45,190 bases of DNA, from contig CAJUJI010000005.1 of NCBI GenBank assembly GCA_910586875.1, forward strand, positions 1 through 45,190, read 5' to 3'. The translations under genes were made by a program, and so were the position numbers. Below the pieces are notes generated by a model, which did not search any database, was not told the DNA's origin, and saw only the letters and a list, made by a program, of their open reading frames with translations. Shown in pieces: positions 8,730 to 15,851 of the stretch; position 1 is the stretch's first letter, and each line of letters begins with the position of its first letter. This stretch comes from an uncultured Anaerotruncus sp. Lineage in GTDB: Bacteria > Bacillota > Clostridia > Oscillospirales > Ruminococcaceae.

Positions 8730-8900
8730 ATGGCATACGTAATTTCTGATGCTTGCATTTCTTGCGGAACTTGCAAGGACGCTTGCCCTGTTGGTGCGAT
8801 TTCTGAGGGCGATTCTCAGTACCAGATTGATGCTGCTGCTTGCATCGACTGCGGTACCTGCGCTGGCGAGTGCCCGACCGAGGCAATTAAGCCGGAATAA
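8730..8900 (+). CDS. 2[4Fe-4S] clostridial-type ferredoxin
   Basis: A 56-residue electron carrier with two symmetrical cluster motifs, CISCGTCKDACP (about residues 9-20) and CIDCGTCAGECP (about 37-48), the pseudo-twofold pattern of clostridial ferredoxins. The N-terminus MAYVISDACI is the family norm; GGAGGT lies 9 bases upstream. It has its own probable promoter and terminator. It lies where other Firmicutes carry yabA, between ricT and trmN6, so it seems to be an insertion into that cluster. High use of gct/gac/tgc codons suggests strong expression. Confidence 0.96.
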   Translation: MAYVISDACISCGTCKDACPVGAISEGDSQYQIDAAACIDCGTCAGECPTEAIKPE

Positions 8901-8926
8901 GCAACACTGGAGCTACATAAAGAATG

Positions 8927-8958
8927 AGCCTTCGCCGCAAAGCGAAGGCTTTTCTTTT
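8927..8958 (+). terminator. Intrinsic terminator after ferredoxin
   Basis: Perfect 9-bp arms AGCCTTCGC (8927-8935) and GCGAAGGCT (8942-8950) are followed by TTTCTTTT. The trmN6-like start lies only 14 bases downstream, so this terminator may also act as an attenuator for the next genes. Confidence 0.9.
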
Positions 8959-8971
8959 GAATGGAGGAGCA

Positions 8972-9709
8972 ATGGAGTTTCGCTATACCTTTGAACCGTT
9001 GGGCGAGCGGGTGCGGCTGTGTGTTACACCCCAGCACAAGTTTGGAACGGATGCGTTTTTGTTATCTGATTTTGCAGCACCGCGGCGCAAGGATGTTGTC
9101 TGTGATCTGGGCAGCGGCTGCGGCATTATTCCGGCGCTGTGGTTTCGTCAGGAGCAGACAGCCCCTAGCCGTGCGTATGCAGTCGAGCTTCAGCCACAAG
9201 CCGTGCGCCAGATGCAGATTACCTTGCAGGAGGGCGGCCTGCCAAAAGAGCGCTTTTTTCCGGTTCAGGCCGACCTGCGCAAGCTGCGCGGGGTGCTTTC
9301 AGCGGGAGCATTTGATCTTGTAACCTGTAACCCGCCTTATAAAAGTGCGGGGACAGGAATCCTTAGTGAAGACGCTGCCAGCCAGATTGCGCGCCATGAA
9401 ATTATGTGTGTGACCGATGATGTTTGTCGGGCGGCGGCCTATCTGTTGCGGTATGGCGGGCGGCTGTGTGTTTGCCAGCGCCCCGAACGGCTGGCGGATG
9501 TAATTTGTGCGATGCGGGCGGCAAAAATTGAGCCGAAACGTTTGCGTATGGTGCAGCAGCGGGAGCATACAGCGCCATGGCTGTTCTTGCTGGAGGGCAG
9601 AGCGGGCGGCAAGCCTTTTTTGCAGGTGGAAAAGCCGTTTATCATCGAGGGTGAGGGCGGTTTTTCGCGTGAGCTGCTGGACATTTACCAGAAGGAGGAG
9701 AACCTATGA
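8972..9709 (+). CDS. TrmN6/YabB-type tRNA1(Val) adenine-N6 methyltransferase
   Basis: A class I SAM-dependent methyltransferase of 245 residues. Seen are motif I VCDLGSGCGIIPAL (about residues 43-56) and the amino-methylating motif CNPPY (about 117-121). Family members modify A37 of tRNA-Val(UAC). The ATG at 8972 follows GGAGGAGC; upstream in-frame starts run into the ferredoxin terminator. It overlaps rsmI by 4 bases (ATGA), and the yabB-yabC order is conserved in Firmicutes. Confidence 0.88.
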   Translation: MEFRYTFEPLGERVRLCVTPQHKFGTDAFLLSDFAAPRRKDVVCDLGSGCGIIPALWFRQEQTAPSRAYAVELQPQAVRQMQITLQEGGLPKERFFPVQADLRKLRGVLSAGAFDLVTCNPPYKSAGTGILSEDAASQIARHEIMCVTDDVCRAAAYLLRYGGRLCVCQRPERLADVICAMRAAKIEPKRLRMVQQREHTAPWLFLLEGRAGGKPFLQVEKPFIIEGEGGFSRELLDIYQKEENL

Positions 9710-10560
9710 GCCGGTTATATGTGGTAGGTACCCCGATTGGAAATTTGGGCGATCTGTCGCCGCGCGCGGTGCGCACCCTTGAGACGTGCGATTTCATTGC
9801 AGCAGAGGATACACGGGTAACGCTGAAGCTGCTCAACCATTTTGGAATTAAAAAGCCGATGGTCAGCTATTATGAACATAATTTGCGGGAGCGCGGCCAG
9901 CAGATTATCAACCGCATATTAGCGGGGGAGAGCTGTGCGGTGGTGACCGATGCAGGAATGCCTTGCATCTCCGACCCAGGGGAGGATTTGGTGCGTCTGT
10001 GCGCGCAGGCGGGGATTCTCACTGAGGTGGTGCCAGGTCCTAGCGCGGTGATTTCAGCATTGGCGGTGTCGGGGCTGGCAACCGCGCGCTTTGCGTTTGA
10101 GGGGTTTTTGAGCGTCAAACGCAATAGCCGAATGGCGCATTTGGAGCTGATCAAGGAGGATCCGCGCACCCTGATTTTTTATGAAGCGCCGCATAAGCTG
10201 CTGCATACGTTGCAGGATATGCTGGAGATGCTGGGAGACCGCAAAATTACGCTTGCAAGAGAGCTGACAAAGCTGCATGAGGAGATCAACCGGACGACCT
10301 TGGCACAGGCGGTACAGCACTATCGTGAAACCCCGCCAAAAGGGGAGTTTGTGCTGGTGCTTGAGGGCGCCCCGCAAAAAACCGCAGAACGTCCGACACT
10401 ACAGGAGGCGGTTGCGTTGGTGCAGCAGCTTGCGGGGGAAGGGCTGTCCCTTTCGGAAGCGGCAAAACAGGCAGCAAAGCAAACCGGCTACCAGAAAGGA
10501 GAGCTGTACCGGTTGGCTGCTGCACAGAATATGGAGAGCGCTGGCAGCACCGGCGGCTGA
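9706..10560 (+). CDS. rsmI: 16S rRNA (cytidine-1402-2'-O) methyltransferase RsmI
   Basis: A 284-residue tetrapyrrole-methylase-fold enzyme that 2'-O-methylates C1402 in the ribosomal P site. Motifs: YVVGTPIGNLGDLSPRAV at the N-terminus, AAEDTRVTLKLLNHF (about 30-44), VTDAGMPCISDPG (about 84-96) and VPGPSAVISAL (about 108-118). The start overlaps trmN6 by 4 bases, with AAGGAGG upstream. Confidence 0.95.
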   Translation: MSRLYVVGTPIGNLGDLSPRAVRTLETCDFIAAEDTRVTLKLLNHFGIKKPMVSYYEHNLRERGQQIINRILAGESCAVVTDAGMPCISDPGEDLVRLCAQAGILTEVVPGPSAVISALAVSGLATARFAFEGFLSVKRNSRMAHLELIKEDPRTLIFYEAPHKLLHTLQDMLEMLGDRKITLARELTKLHEEINRTTLAQAVQHYRETPPKGEFVLVLEGAPQKTAERPTLQEAVALVQQLAGEGLSLSEAAKQAAKQTGYQKGELYRLAAAQNMESAGSTGG

Positions 10561-10595
10561 GATAGCTGTTTGCCGCCGGGCCGCTGTAGGACAGA

Positions 10596-11015
10596 TTACA
10601 ATAATAAGTATGCAAGCGCCATAAGTAAAAAATTATCTGCTTTTTCGTTGTAGAGCAGAAACATCAGCCCTAGAATCAGCAAGGTCTCGCTGTCCAGGTT
10701 AAACTTTTCCATCAACCCCTGGATGGGATCGGTTGGATGCTGGGGATGCTGCTGATGCTGCTGTTGTTGGGATGGGACGGCCTCCTTGGAAGCTGCATCG
10801 TCGCTCGGTGCGGGCAGTTGCCCAGCAGAGACTGGCGGGTCGATCACCCGCGATTCAGCTTCGATAACCGGTTGGACAGCAGGCTCACCGATAACCGGTG
10901 TATCATAGTAGGTTTGTGCCCGCTGCTGGAATTCGTGTACGCGGCTCACCGCCTCCTGCTGCATACGGATGATGTCCTCTTCCGTATAGGTTTTTGTACT
11001 GCTCCATCGCATCAT
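10596..11015 (-). CDS. Hypothetical protein with Gln/Pro-rich linker and hydrophobic C-terminus
   Basis: A 139-residue protein, family not recognised. The N-terminal 40 residues are helical and charged (YTEEDIIRMQQEAVSRV). A low-complexity Pro/Gln/His stretch follows (about 75-97), then a hydrophobic tail (about 108-139) with LILGLMFLLYNE and LLMALAYLLL, which looks like one or two short membrane helices with an internal charged turn. It overlaps the upstream gene by 4 bases and is last of a three-gene minus-strand operon. It is a real gene judging by the tight overlap and coding-like composition; the opposite-strand frame is a shadow. Confidence 0.65.
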   Translation of the reverse strand: MMRWSSTKTYTEEDIIRMQQEAVSRVHEFQQRAQTYYDTPVIGEPAVQPVIEAESRVIDPPVSAGQLPAPSDDAASKEAVPSQQQQHQQHPQHPTDPIQGLMEKFNLDSETLLILGLMFLLYNEKADNFLLMALAYLLL

Positions 11016-11509
11016 CTTGAACCACCACCACCAAACAGATTTCCGAGACTACCTAGCAATCCGCTGTCACGCAGTGCCGGCCATGCGCGCATAAGCTGCA
11101 TAATCCGCACAGCATCATCAATGCGCCCTGCGCGTGCAGGCGAAAAGTGCGGCTTCAGCGAACGCAACAGGTCTACATTTTTGTCGCTTTGGTTGAATGT
11201 GCCCAAAATACCTGCAATTTTGGAAAGTCCCTCCAGATTGGGGAAGCCACCGGTGTTGTTCCCGTTGTTATTAGCGGGTGCGGCGGACTGGCCTGCGCCT
11301 GTTGCATTCTGGAAATTCTGCAAAATAGAGGCGATTGCCGCAGGATCAAAACTGCTGTTGTTGTTTTGCTGCGGTGCTGCATTCGTGTCTTGCGTGGGCG
11401 GAGGTGCGCCTCCGGGGTTGAGCCCCAGAGATTGTGCCACCTGCCGGAGCTGTTCCATCTTATTGGGGTCCCCCAAAATTGAGTTCAAAGTGGAGTTTAA
11501 ATCATCCAC
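11012..11509 (-). CDS. Hypothetical protein with Asn/Gln/Gly-rich linker
   Basis: A 166-residue protein beginning VDDLNSTLNSILGDPNKMEQLRQ. The GTG at 11509 is preferred because GGAGG ends 8 bases upstream; GTG at 11518 is almost on the ribosome site. Domains seen: an N-terminal amphipathic helix with a DPNKMEQL motif, a disordered Asn/Gln/Pro linker (about 32-85), and a C-terminal helical part ending in a Gly-rich tail. The DP/NP helices resemble STI1/ubiquilin-like modules, but this is a loose visual likeness. Middle gene of the operon. Confidence 0.65.
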   Translation of the reverse strand: MDDLNSTLNSILGDPNKMEQLRQVAQSLGLNPGGAPPPTQDTNAAPQQNNNSSFDPAAIASILQNFQNATGAGQSAAPANNNGNNTGGFPNLEGLSKIAGILGTFNQSDKNVDLLRSLKPHFSPARAGRIDDAVRIMQLMRAWPALRDSGLLGSLGNLFGGGGSR

Positions 11510-11547
11510 CAAACACACCTCCTATGCCATCACATTTTAAAAGCCTG

Positions 11548-11799
11548 CTATTTTCCCATGAGTCCTTTCAGCAGCTGTTGTACTTTAGGATTTGCGATCA
11601 GCTGTTCAATCGCTGCCGGGTTGTTCATCAGATTGTTAATCTGCGCGCGCTGTGCAGGGGAGAGACCATTTAGAATATTTTGTGCGTTGCCATTTTCGAG
11701 CTGTTGCCGCAATGTTTGCGGATCGGTACCCATCTTTTGGCTGGCCATCTGCATCAATACGTCCATTTGCTGTTGGGAAAATTGAAAAGGATTACCCAA
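11548..11799 (-). CDS. Small helical hypothetical protein (NP-motif repeats)
   Basis: An 83-residue Gln/Asn/Met-rich protein, first gene of the minus-strand operon. It has successive short helices ending in MNNPAAIEQLIANPKVQQLL, a pattern reminiscent of the STI1 repeat of Hop/ubiquilin chaperone adaptors (NPxxxxxLxxNPxxQxLL). No signal peptide, cysteines or membrane segment. No function is assigned. Confidence 0.62.
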   Translation of the reverse strand: MGNPFQFSQQQMDVLMQMASQKMGTDPQTLRQQLENGNAQNILNGLSPAQRAQINNLMNNPAAIEQLIANPKVQQLLKGLMGK

Positions 11800-11901
11800 T
11801 TTCTGTCACCGCCTGTTTTCATTATTTGATTTATATGTTATATTTATAGCAGATATGAGTAAAAGTGTGACAGAAATATCGAAAGGAAGTGAAAACTGCT
11901 T

Positions 11902-12384
11902 ATGCGAATTATTGTGATGTCGGATACACACCGGGACTTTTTCTCGATCCAAGAGCTGGTAAAAAAGCATCAACGGGCCGATTTGTTCCTCCATTTGGGG
12001 GATGGTGCAAGAGAGTTGGCGGAAATTCAGGGGTTGTATCCGGATTTTTCGTTTTTAGGTGTGCGAGGCAACTGCGATTTCGGCACAGATGCACCATTGG
12101 CAAGCTGTTTTTGCTGTGGAGATGCAAAAATATTTTATACGCATGGGCATATGTACAATGTAAAATACGGATTGGAGGACCTTTTGCACGCGGGCAAAGA
12201 GATGGAAGCGAATGTGGTGCTTTTTGGGCACACCCATATTCCATTAGTGGATTATCGGGATGGGATACATTTGATGAATCCGGGCAGCTTGGGGATGCCG
12301 CGTAAAAACAATCCGAGCTACGGCATTTTGGATGTGACAGAACAGGGGATTGTATGTTATACGCAGCGGTTGCAGATTTGCTAA
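11902..12384 (+). CDS. YfcE/MJ0936-family metallophosphoesterase
   Basis: A 160-residue calcineurin-like phosphoesterase. The dimetal site is complete: SDTH (about residues 7-10), GDG (about 35-37), GNCD (about 56-59), a His in THGH (about 79-82) and GHTH (about 104-107). Family members hydrolyse phosphodiesters such as bis-pNPP or 2',3'-cNMP in vitro; the natural substrate is unknown. GAAAGGAAG is the ribosome site. Divergent from the small hypothetical operon and convergent with the trkA pair. Confidence 0.9.
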   Translation: MRIIVMSDTHRDFFSIQELVKKHQRADLFLHLGDGARELAEIQGLYPDFSFLGVRGNCDFGTDAPLASCFCCGDAKIFYTHGHMYNVKYGLEDLLHAGKEMEANVVLFGHTHIPLVDYRDGIHLMNPGSLGMPRKNNPSYGILDVTEQGIVCYTQRLQIC

Positions 12385-12450
12385 TATGCAGTGGGCGGCA
12401 AAAGACTCGCGTCAGCGATACCGGTGAAGCGTTTTGGCAGTAAAGAGATA

Positions 12451-13116
12451 TCAGGGATTTTTCAGAGCAAGCTTTTGTGAGAATTGTTTGATGGTGTGAT
12501 TGGTGCAGATAAACACCAGCCGGTCACCGCCGAAAATCTGCGCATTTCCGCGCGGAATAATCATCTGTCCGTCTCGCGAGATGGATACAATAACCGATTC
12601 CTCCGGCAGATCCAATTCTGAGAGACGTTTGCCATCCAATGCGTATGGACGGGGCAGCTCCACCTCGGATAAGGTGGCCTCTCCGCGGTTAAGTGACATC
12701 AGCTGCCGGATTGCTGCGGTATCAATTTCGCGCTCTAAAAGCTGTGCAATATTATCGGTGACCGAAACCGGAATATCTACCCCCATCTGCCGCATAACGG
12801 CGGCGTTTTTGGGGTTGTTGACCCGCGCGACCGTTCGCGGGATTTGATACAATTTTTTTGCTAGCTGGCAGGCGATCAAATTGTCCTGGTCGCGGCCGGT
12901 AACGGCGATCAATGCGTCCGCGTACCTCGCGTCCAATAGATCCAGCACCTCAATGGTGCTGCCATCTCCACAGACGACAGGGATGTCCAGCTCATCTGCG
13001 ATATGCGAGCAGCTCTCCCGATTCTGTTCAATCAGATGCGGGCTGTGCCCATGCTCCAACAGCGTTTTTGTCAGATAATATCCGACCTTGCCGCCACCAA
13101 CAACGATAACATTCAC
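12451..13116 (-). CDS. TrkA/KtrA-family potassium transport regulator (second of pair)
   Basis: A 221-residue RCK protein: Rossmann NAD-binding motif VVGGGKVGYYL (about 5-15), an RCK_N core with DGS (about 51-53) and AVTGRDQDN, and an RCK_C domain from about residue 140 (PYALDGKRLSELDLPEESVIVSISR). Such proteins gate TrkH/KtrB potassium channels in response to nucleotides. It starts with GTG at 13116, two bases after the stop of the neighbouring homologue. No TrkH/KtrB channel gene is in the window. Confidence 0.9.
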   Translation of the reverse strand: MNVIVVGGGKVGYYLTKTLLEHGHSPHLIEQNRESCSHIADELDIPVVCGDGSTIEVLDLLDARYADALIAVTGRDQDNLIACQLAKKLYQIPRTVARVNNPKNAAVMRQMGVDIPVSVTDNIAQLLEREIDTAAIRQLMSLNRGEATLSEVELPRPYALDGKRLSELDLPEESVIVSISRDGQMIIPRGNAQIFGGDRLVFICTNHTIKQFSQKLALKNP

Positions 13117-13118
13117 CG

Positions 13119-13748
13119 TTAATCCACCACCCTTACATAGATAAGCCGGTCTCCTGCCTCGACGATATCCCGTGAGCCAGCGTAGGTCAAAGAGAGATTG
13201 CCGTCGCTGTGCAACAGGCCAAACAAAGCATGTGCGCGATTGTCCTCCCGCTGTAAATAGTCGATCCGCGCGCCGATCTGCCGCGTGTTGGGCTGGCGGA
13301 TTTCAAACGAGACGGTTGCGGAATCGAAATAGACCACCTTTTGGGTCTGCTGGTCGGTTAGCATTGCAAGCATTGCATCCACCGACAGGTTGGTCGGGCA
13401 GACGGTGTGCAGCCCGAATTGCGAAAAAACGCCGCCCCGTTTCGGATCAAAAATACGCGCCAGCACCCGCGGCACGTGGAAGATATCGCTGGCGACCTGG
13501 GCAACCATAATATTGGTATTGTCGTCCTCTGTGACAGCGGCGACCGCGTCGCAACTTTCGATGCCACCTTGACGCAGGATATCCTGGTCAATTGCGACGC
13601 CGGCTACTGTGTAGCCGGGGAAATCTGCGGCGAGGTTGCGGAATTGCTCGGGATTGTGGTCGATGACAGCGATGGTATGCCCCAGCTCGGAAAGCTTGTT
13701 GCTCAATTGGGAGCCGACCTTTCCGCAGCCAATTACGAGAATATTCAT
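13119..13748 (-). CDS. TrkA/KtrA-family potassium transport regulator (first of pair)
   Basis: A 209-residue RCK protein with Rossmann motif VIGCGKVGSQL (about 5-15) and AAVTEDDNTNIMVAQVA (about 69-85). The C-terminal RCK_C domain seems degenerate compared with its partner: it ends SRDIVEAGDRLIYVRVVD. The tandem arrangement resembles the two halves of enteric TrkA as separate genes, suggesting a heteromeric ring. Transcribed with the downstream copy. Confidence 0.88.
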   Translation of the reverse strand: MNILVIGCGKVGSQLSNKLSELGHTIAVIDHNPEQFRNLAADFPGYTVAGVAIDQDILRQGGIESCDAVAAVTEDDNTNIMVAQVASDIFHVPRVLARIFDPKRGGVFSQFGLHTVCPTNLSVDAMLAMLTDQQTQKVVYFDSATVSFEIRQPNTRQIGARIDYLQREDNRAHALFGLLHSDGNLSLTYAGSRDIVEAGDRLIYVRVVD

Positions 13749-13789
13749 AAGCGATCACCTGTTAAAAATATTTTTGCGGACAAAATTGC

Positions 13790-14422
13790 TTATCCTCTAT
13801 AATATGAGATTGCAAACCGGCCAACAGCTTGTGTTGCACTCCAGTCAAACATAAAACCAACCGGTGCGCCAACCATAGGAACCAGCTTTACAAAGCTTGT
13901 CAAAGATTTTTCGCCAGCCTTTGTAATAATTTTACGGCCAACTACCCTCCATATTTTGAGCATAATATCTTTTGTAATGTACTTTTGGACAGCTTTTTTT
14001 GTAACGGCTTTTGAAAGTTCAATCCCCATTTGCTTTAAGGCCTCTTTCACAGAATCTCCTGCCAAAAGTAAATATAAATCGGTCTTTAAATCGGTTGTAT
14101 CTTTTGTGTGCCCGTAAACATATGCGATAGAAAAGGCCATGGATGCCTGGATTTTCCAGGAGCAGGCTAAATCGGCAGGGACTGAAATCGGCAATGTAAT
14201 AAAACCGCCTAATCCGGTGACCGCTCCAACAAGTCCATTCTTGACCGACTTCCGATTTAATATTTTATGTGCCAATTTATCACAGCTGATGCCGGTATTC
14301 TGCTCCCGCAATTTATCTACATATGCTTCTATAACCGTATAGTCTGTGGAGATTACATAGTCTATCACGGTGTCCAAGCCGTTTTGCAGTGTTTCTTTCG
14401 AGGGTAATTTAATGGCTTCCAT
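13790..14422 (-). CDS. EcsC-family protein
   Basis: A 210-residue protein matching the EcsC pattern: GLVGAVTGLGGFITLPISVPADLA (about residues 66-89, two Gly-rich helices that may contact membrane) followed by a helical region and VGAPVGFMFDW near the end. The EcsC function is unknown beyond a link to the Ecs ABC transporter in Bacillus. ATG at 14422 is chosen because GGAGGA lies 8 bases upstream; the frame extends 27 residues further without a ribosome site. Slightly more A+T-rich than neighbours. Confidence 0.8.
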   Translation of the reverse strand: MEAIKLPSKETLQNGLDTVIDYVISTDYTVIEAYVDKLREQNTGISCDKLAHKILNRKSVKNGLVGAVTGLGGFITLPISVPADLACSWKIQASMAFSIAYVYGHTKDTTDLKTDLYLLLAGDSVKEALKQMGIELSKAVTKKAVQKYITKDIMLKIWRVVGRKIITKAGEKSLTSFVKLVPMVGAPVGFMFDWSATQAVGRFAISYYRG

Positions 14423-14478
14423 AACCGGTTTCCTCCGATAAAAGATAGATACAGGATGATTAGAAGGGAGTAATCTGG

Positions 14479-14808
14479 ATGGCGAAGTTTTTACAGCGTC
14501 CAAACGAACGGATTATTGGTCATGGGATGATGGCCTACTATCACAGACCATATGGCGCGAATGTCCATACAGCCAGCGGCACAATGTATGTGACCGATCA
14601 GCGGGTTTGCTTTTATGAATCGATGATTGGGATTGCACACATGGAGCTGCCACTGGAGCAGGTGCGGGGATTTGTGGTTTCGCGGATGTTGTTTTTCACA
14701 CGGGTGACCATTTATAGCAGGGAGGGGGTAGGCTATCCCTTCACTGGTTTTCCGGCGAAGAAGCTACAGGATTGGCTGCGGCAGGTGGGCATTCGGCAGG
14801 AGAGATAG
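14479..14808 (+). CDS. GRAM/PH-like domain small protein
   Basis: A 109-residue all-beta-looking protein: ASGTMYVTDQRVCFYESM (about 31-48) and YPFTGFPAKKLQDWLRQVG match the GRAM/bacterial PH-like strand pattern GxLyLTnxRlvF. It probably binds lipid or protein surfaces; partner unknown. AGAAGGGAG is the ribosome site. Its 3' end overlaps the convergent DUF3343 gene by 68 bases. Confidence 0.7.
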   Translation: MAKFLQRPNERIIGHGMMAYYHRPYGANVHTASGTMYVTDQRVCFYESMIGIAHMELPLEQVRGFVVSRMLFFTRVTIYSREGVGYPFTGFPAKKLQDWLRQVGIRQER

Positions 14809-15073
14809 AAAGGAGCGCGGATGGGTCTAGCGGGGATGGATGTCCGTCCTCTTGGATGGCGTACAGCCGCCAGCAGCCTGCAACCTGGGGCAATGCGCAG
14901 ATAGCGGCTGCGGCCGATGCAGCGTCCTGCGGCGAAAACCGCAGTGAGATGCCACAGGAGGCGTCGATCTCCCGTGGGGTAGGCATGATCAATAGATTGC
15001 AGCGCCCTTGCAGCAGCTTTTGGGCCAGAATCGCACAATGGCTTGAATCAAAGACGATGACACCGTACCGCAT
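14741..15073 (-). CDS. DUF3343 protein
   Basis: A 110-residue protein with the DUF3343 start (YGVIVFDSSHCAILAQKLL) and LLIMPTPREIDASCGISLRF, the family core with a conserved Cys (about residue 40) and PTPRxI. Genes of this family commonly sit beside yedF in selenium-using clostridia, as here: its start is immediately at the yedF stop. The C-terminal 25 residues (Pro/Ala-rich) extend beyond the usual family length and are encoded antisense to the PH-domain gene. Confidence 0.8.
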   Translation of the reverse strand: MRYGVIVFDSSHCAILAQKLLQGRCNLLIMPTPREIDASCGISLRFSPQDAASAAAAICALPQVAGCWRLYAIQEDGHPSPLDPSALLSISPAECPPAAANPVASSPENQ

Positions 15074-15669
15074 TATAGCGTGATCACCTTGTCCGCCTGC
15101 TGCATACGGGTGACAAGATCGTACATATTGCTGACGGTGCCAACCTCAAGCTGATCGGTGAGCTGATAGAAGTTTAGGCAGGTGCCACAGACCAGAATTT
15201 CAACGCCTTTGGCCTGGAGTGCCCGCAAATGCTCGATGATCTGTGCGTCGCCGGTTGGGAGACGCACGCCGTCATTTAAAAATAATACCGAGGCAGGCAG
15301 GTGCTCCGATTGGGTGAGGGTGTAAAAAAACATCCGCATTAAGGTGCTGCCCAGCGCGGGGTCGCCGGAGCCGATGCCACAACGCCCCACCAATACCGTC
15401 CAGCTTTCAGCAGCAGAGGTGTTTGCCGGTTGCGCTTCAAAGGAAATGCCGGCTGCGGTGTCCCGCGTAAAGATGATTTTGCTGATACCGCCTGCGCTTT
15501 CCACCGTGGTGCGGAAATTTTGGCTGTCCGCAAGGCGCTGTAGATTTTGGACCGCAATGGGGTTATCTACCTCGATGGAGAACTGGTTTGCACCGCCGTC
15601 AATCTCTTTTTTTGCAAGTACTACGGGAATCGGACAATTTTTGCCTTTGGCATCAATTAAAATAGGCAT
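15073..15669 (-). CDS. yedF: YedF sulfurtransferase-like selenium metabolism protein
   Basis: A 198-residue fusion: a TusA-like N-terminal domain with the active CP motif in DAKGKNCPIPVVLAKKE (Cys about residue 11) and a DsrE-like C-terminal domain with CGTCLNFYQL (about 161-170) and VSNMYDLVTRM. The association with selenium metabolism is by co-occurrence in the family. ATG at 15669 with AAGGAGG upstream is preferred over the 12-residue extension. No selD, selA or selenoprotein gene was seen here, so the pair is an orphan. Confidence 0.88.
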   Translation of the reverse strand: MPILIDAKGKNCPIPVVLAKKEIDGGANQFSIEVDNPIAVQNLQRLADSQNFRTTVESAGGISKIIFTRDTAAGISFEAQPANTSAAESWTVLVGRCGIGSGDPALGSTLMRMFFYTLTQSEHLPASVLFLNDGVRLPTGDAQIIEHLRALQAKGVEILVCGTCLNFYQLTDQLEVGTVSNMYDLVTRMQQADKVITL

Positions 15670-15790
15670 AGAAGCAACCTCCTTAAAGATAAACCGGACC
15701 ATCAAACGATTGTAGGGACTTCGCTTGTTCCAAATTTGAGGAAGGGAGTGATTCTATCATAGCCTACCCCAGAAAAAATTACAAGTATTC

Positions 15791-15819
15791 TTGCAGTTTT
15801 GTGCAACTTTGTGTATAAT
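15791..15819 (+). promoter_or_regulatory. Promoter of the PrpR-type regulator gene
   Basis: TTGCAG (15791-15796), 17-bp spacer, consensus TATAAT (15814-15819). The predicted start falls around 15826, inside the adjoining TGAAAC-N5-GTTTCA dyad. Confidence 0.8.
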
Positions 15820-15835
15820 GAAACAAAGTGTTTCA
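15819..15835 (+). promoter_or_regulatory. Operator-like dyad over the regulator's transcription start
   Basis: TGAAAC (15819-15824), 5-bp spacer, GTTTCA (15830-15835). The same 6-5-6 dyad recurs at 17774-17790 upstream of the sigma-54 promoter. Position over the start site predicts autorepression by the encoded regulator. This is inference from shared sequence. Confidence 0.65.
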
Positions 15836-15851
15836 GGCTGGAGGGGGAAGT

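Noticed and set aside
10737..11540. Long plus-strand open frame (267 residues)
   Set aside because: Antisense to two overlapping minus-strand genes with ribosome sites; its Cys/Arg/Pro-rich product has no domain pattern.
15073..15669. Selenoprotein (in-frame TGA) near yedF
   Set aside because: No coding frame in the neighbourhood shows an internal TGA with a plausible continuation; YedF and DUF3343 frames are intact.
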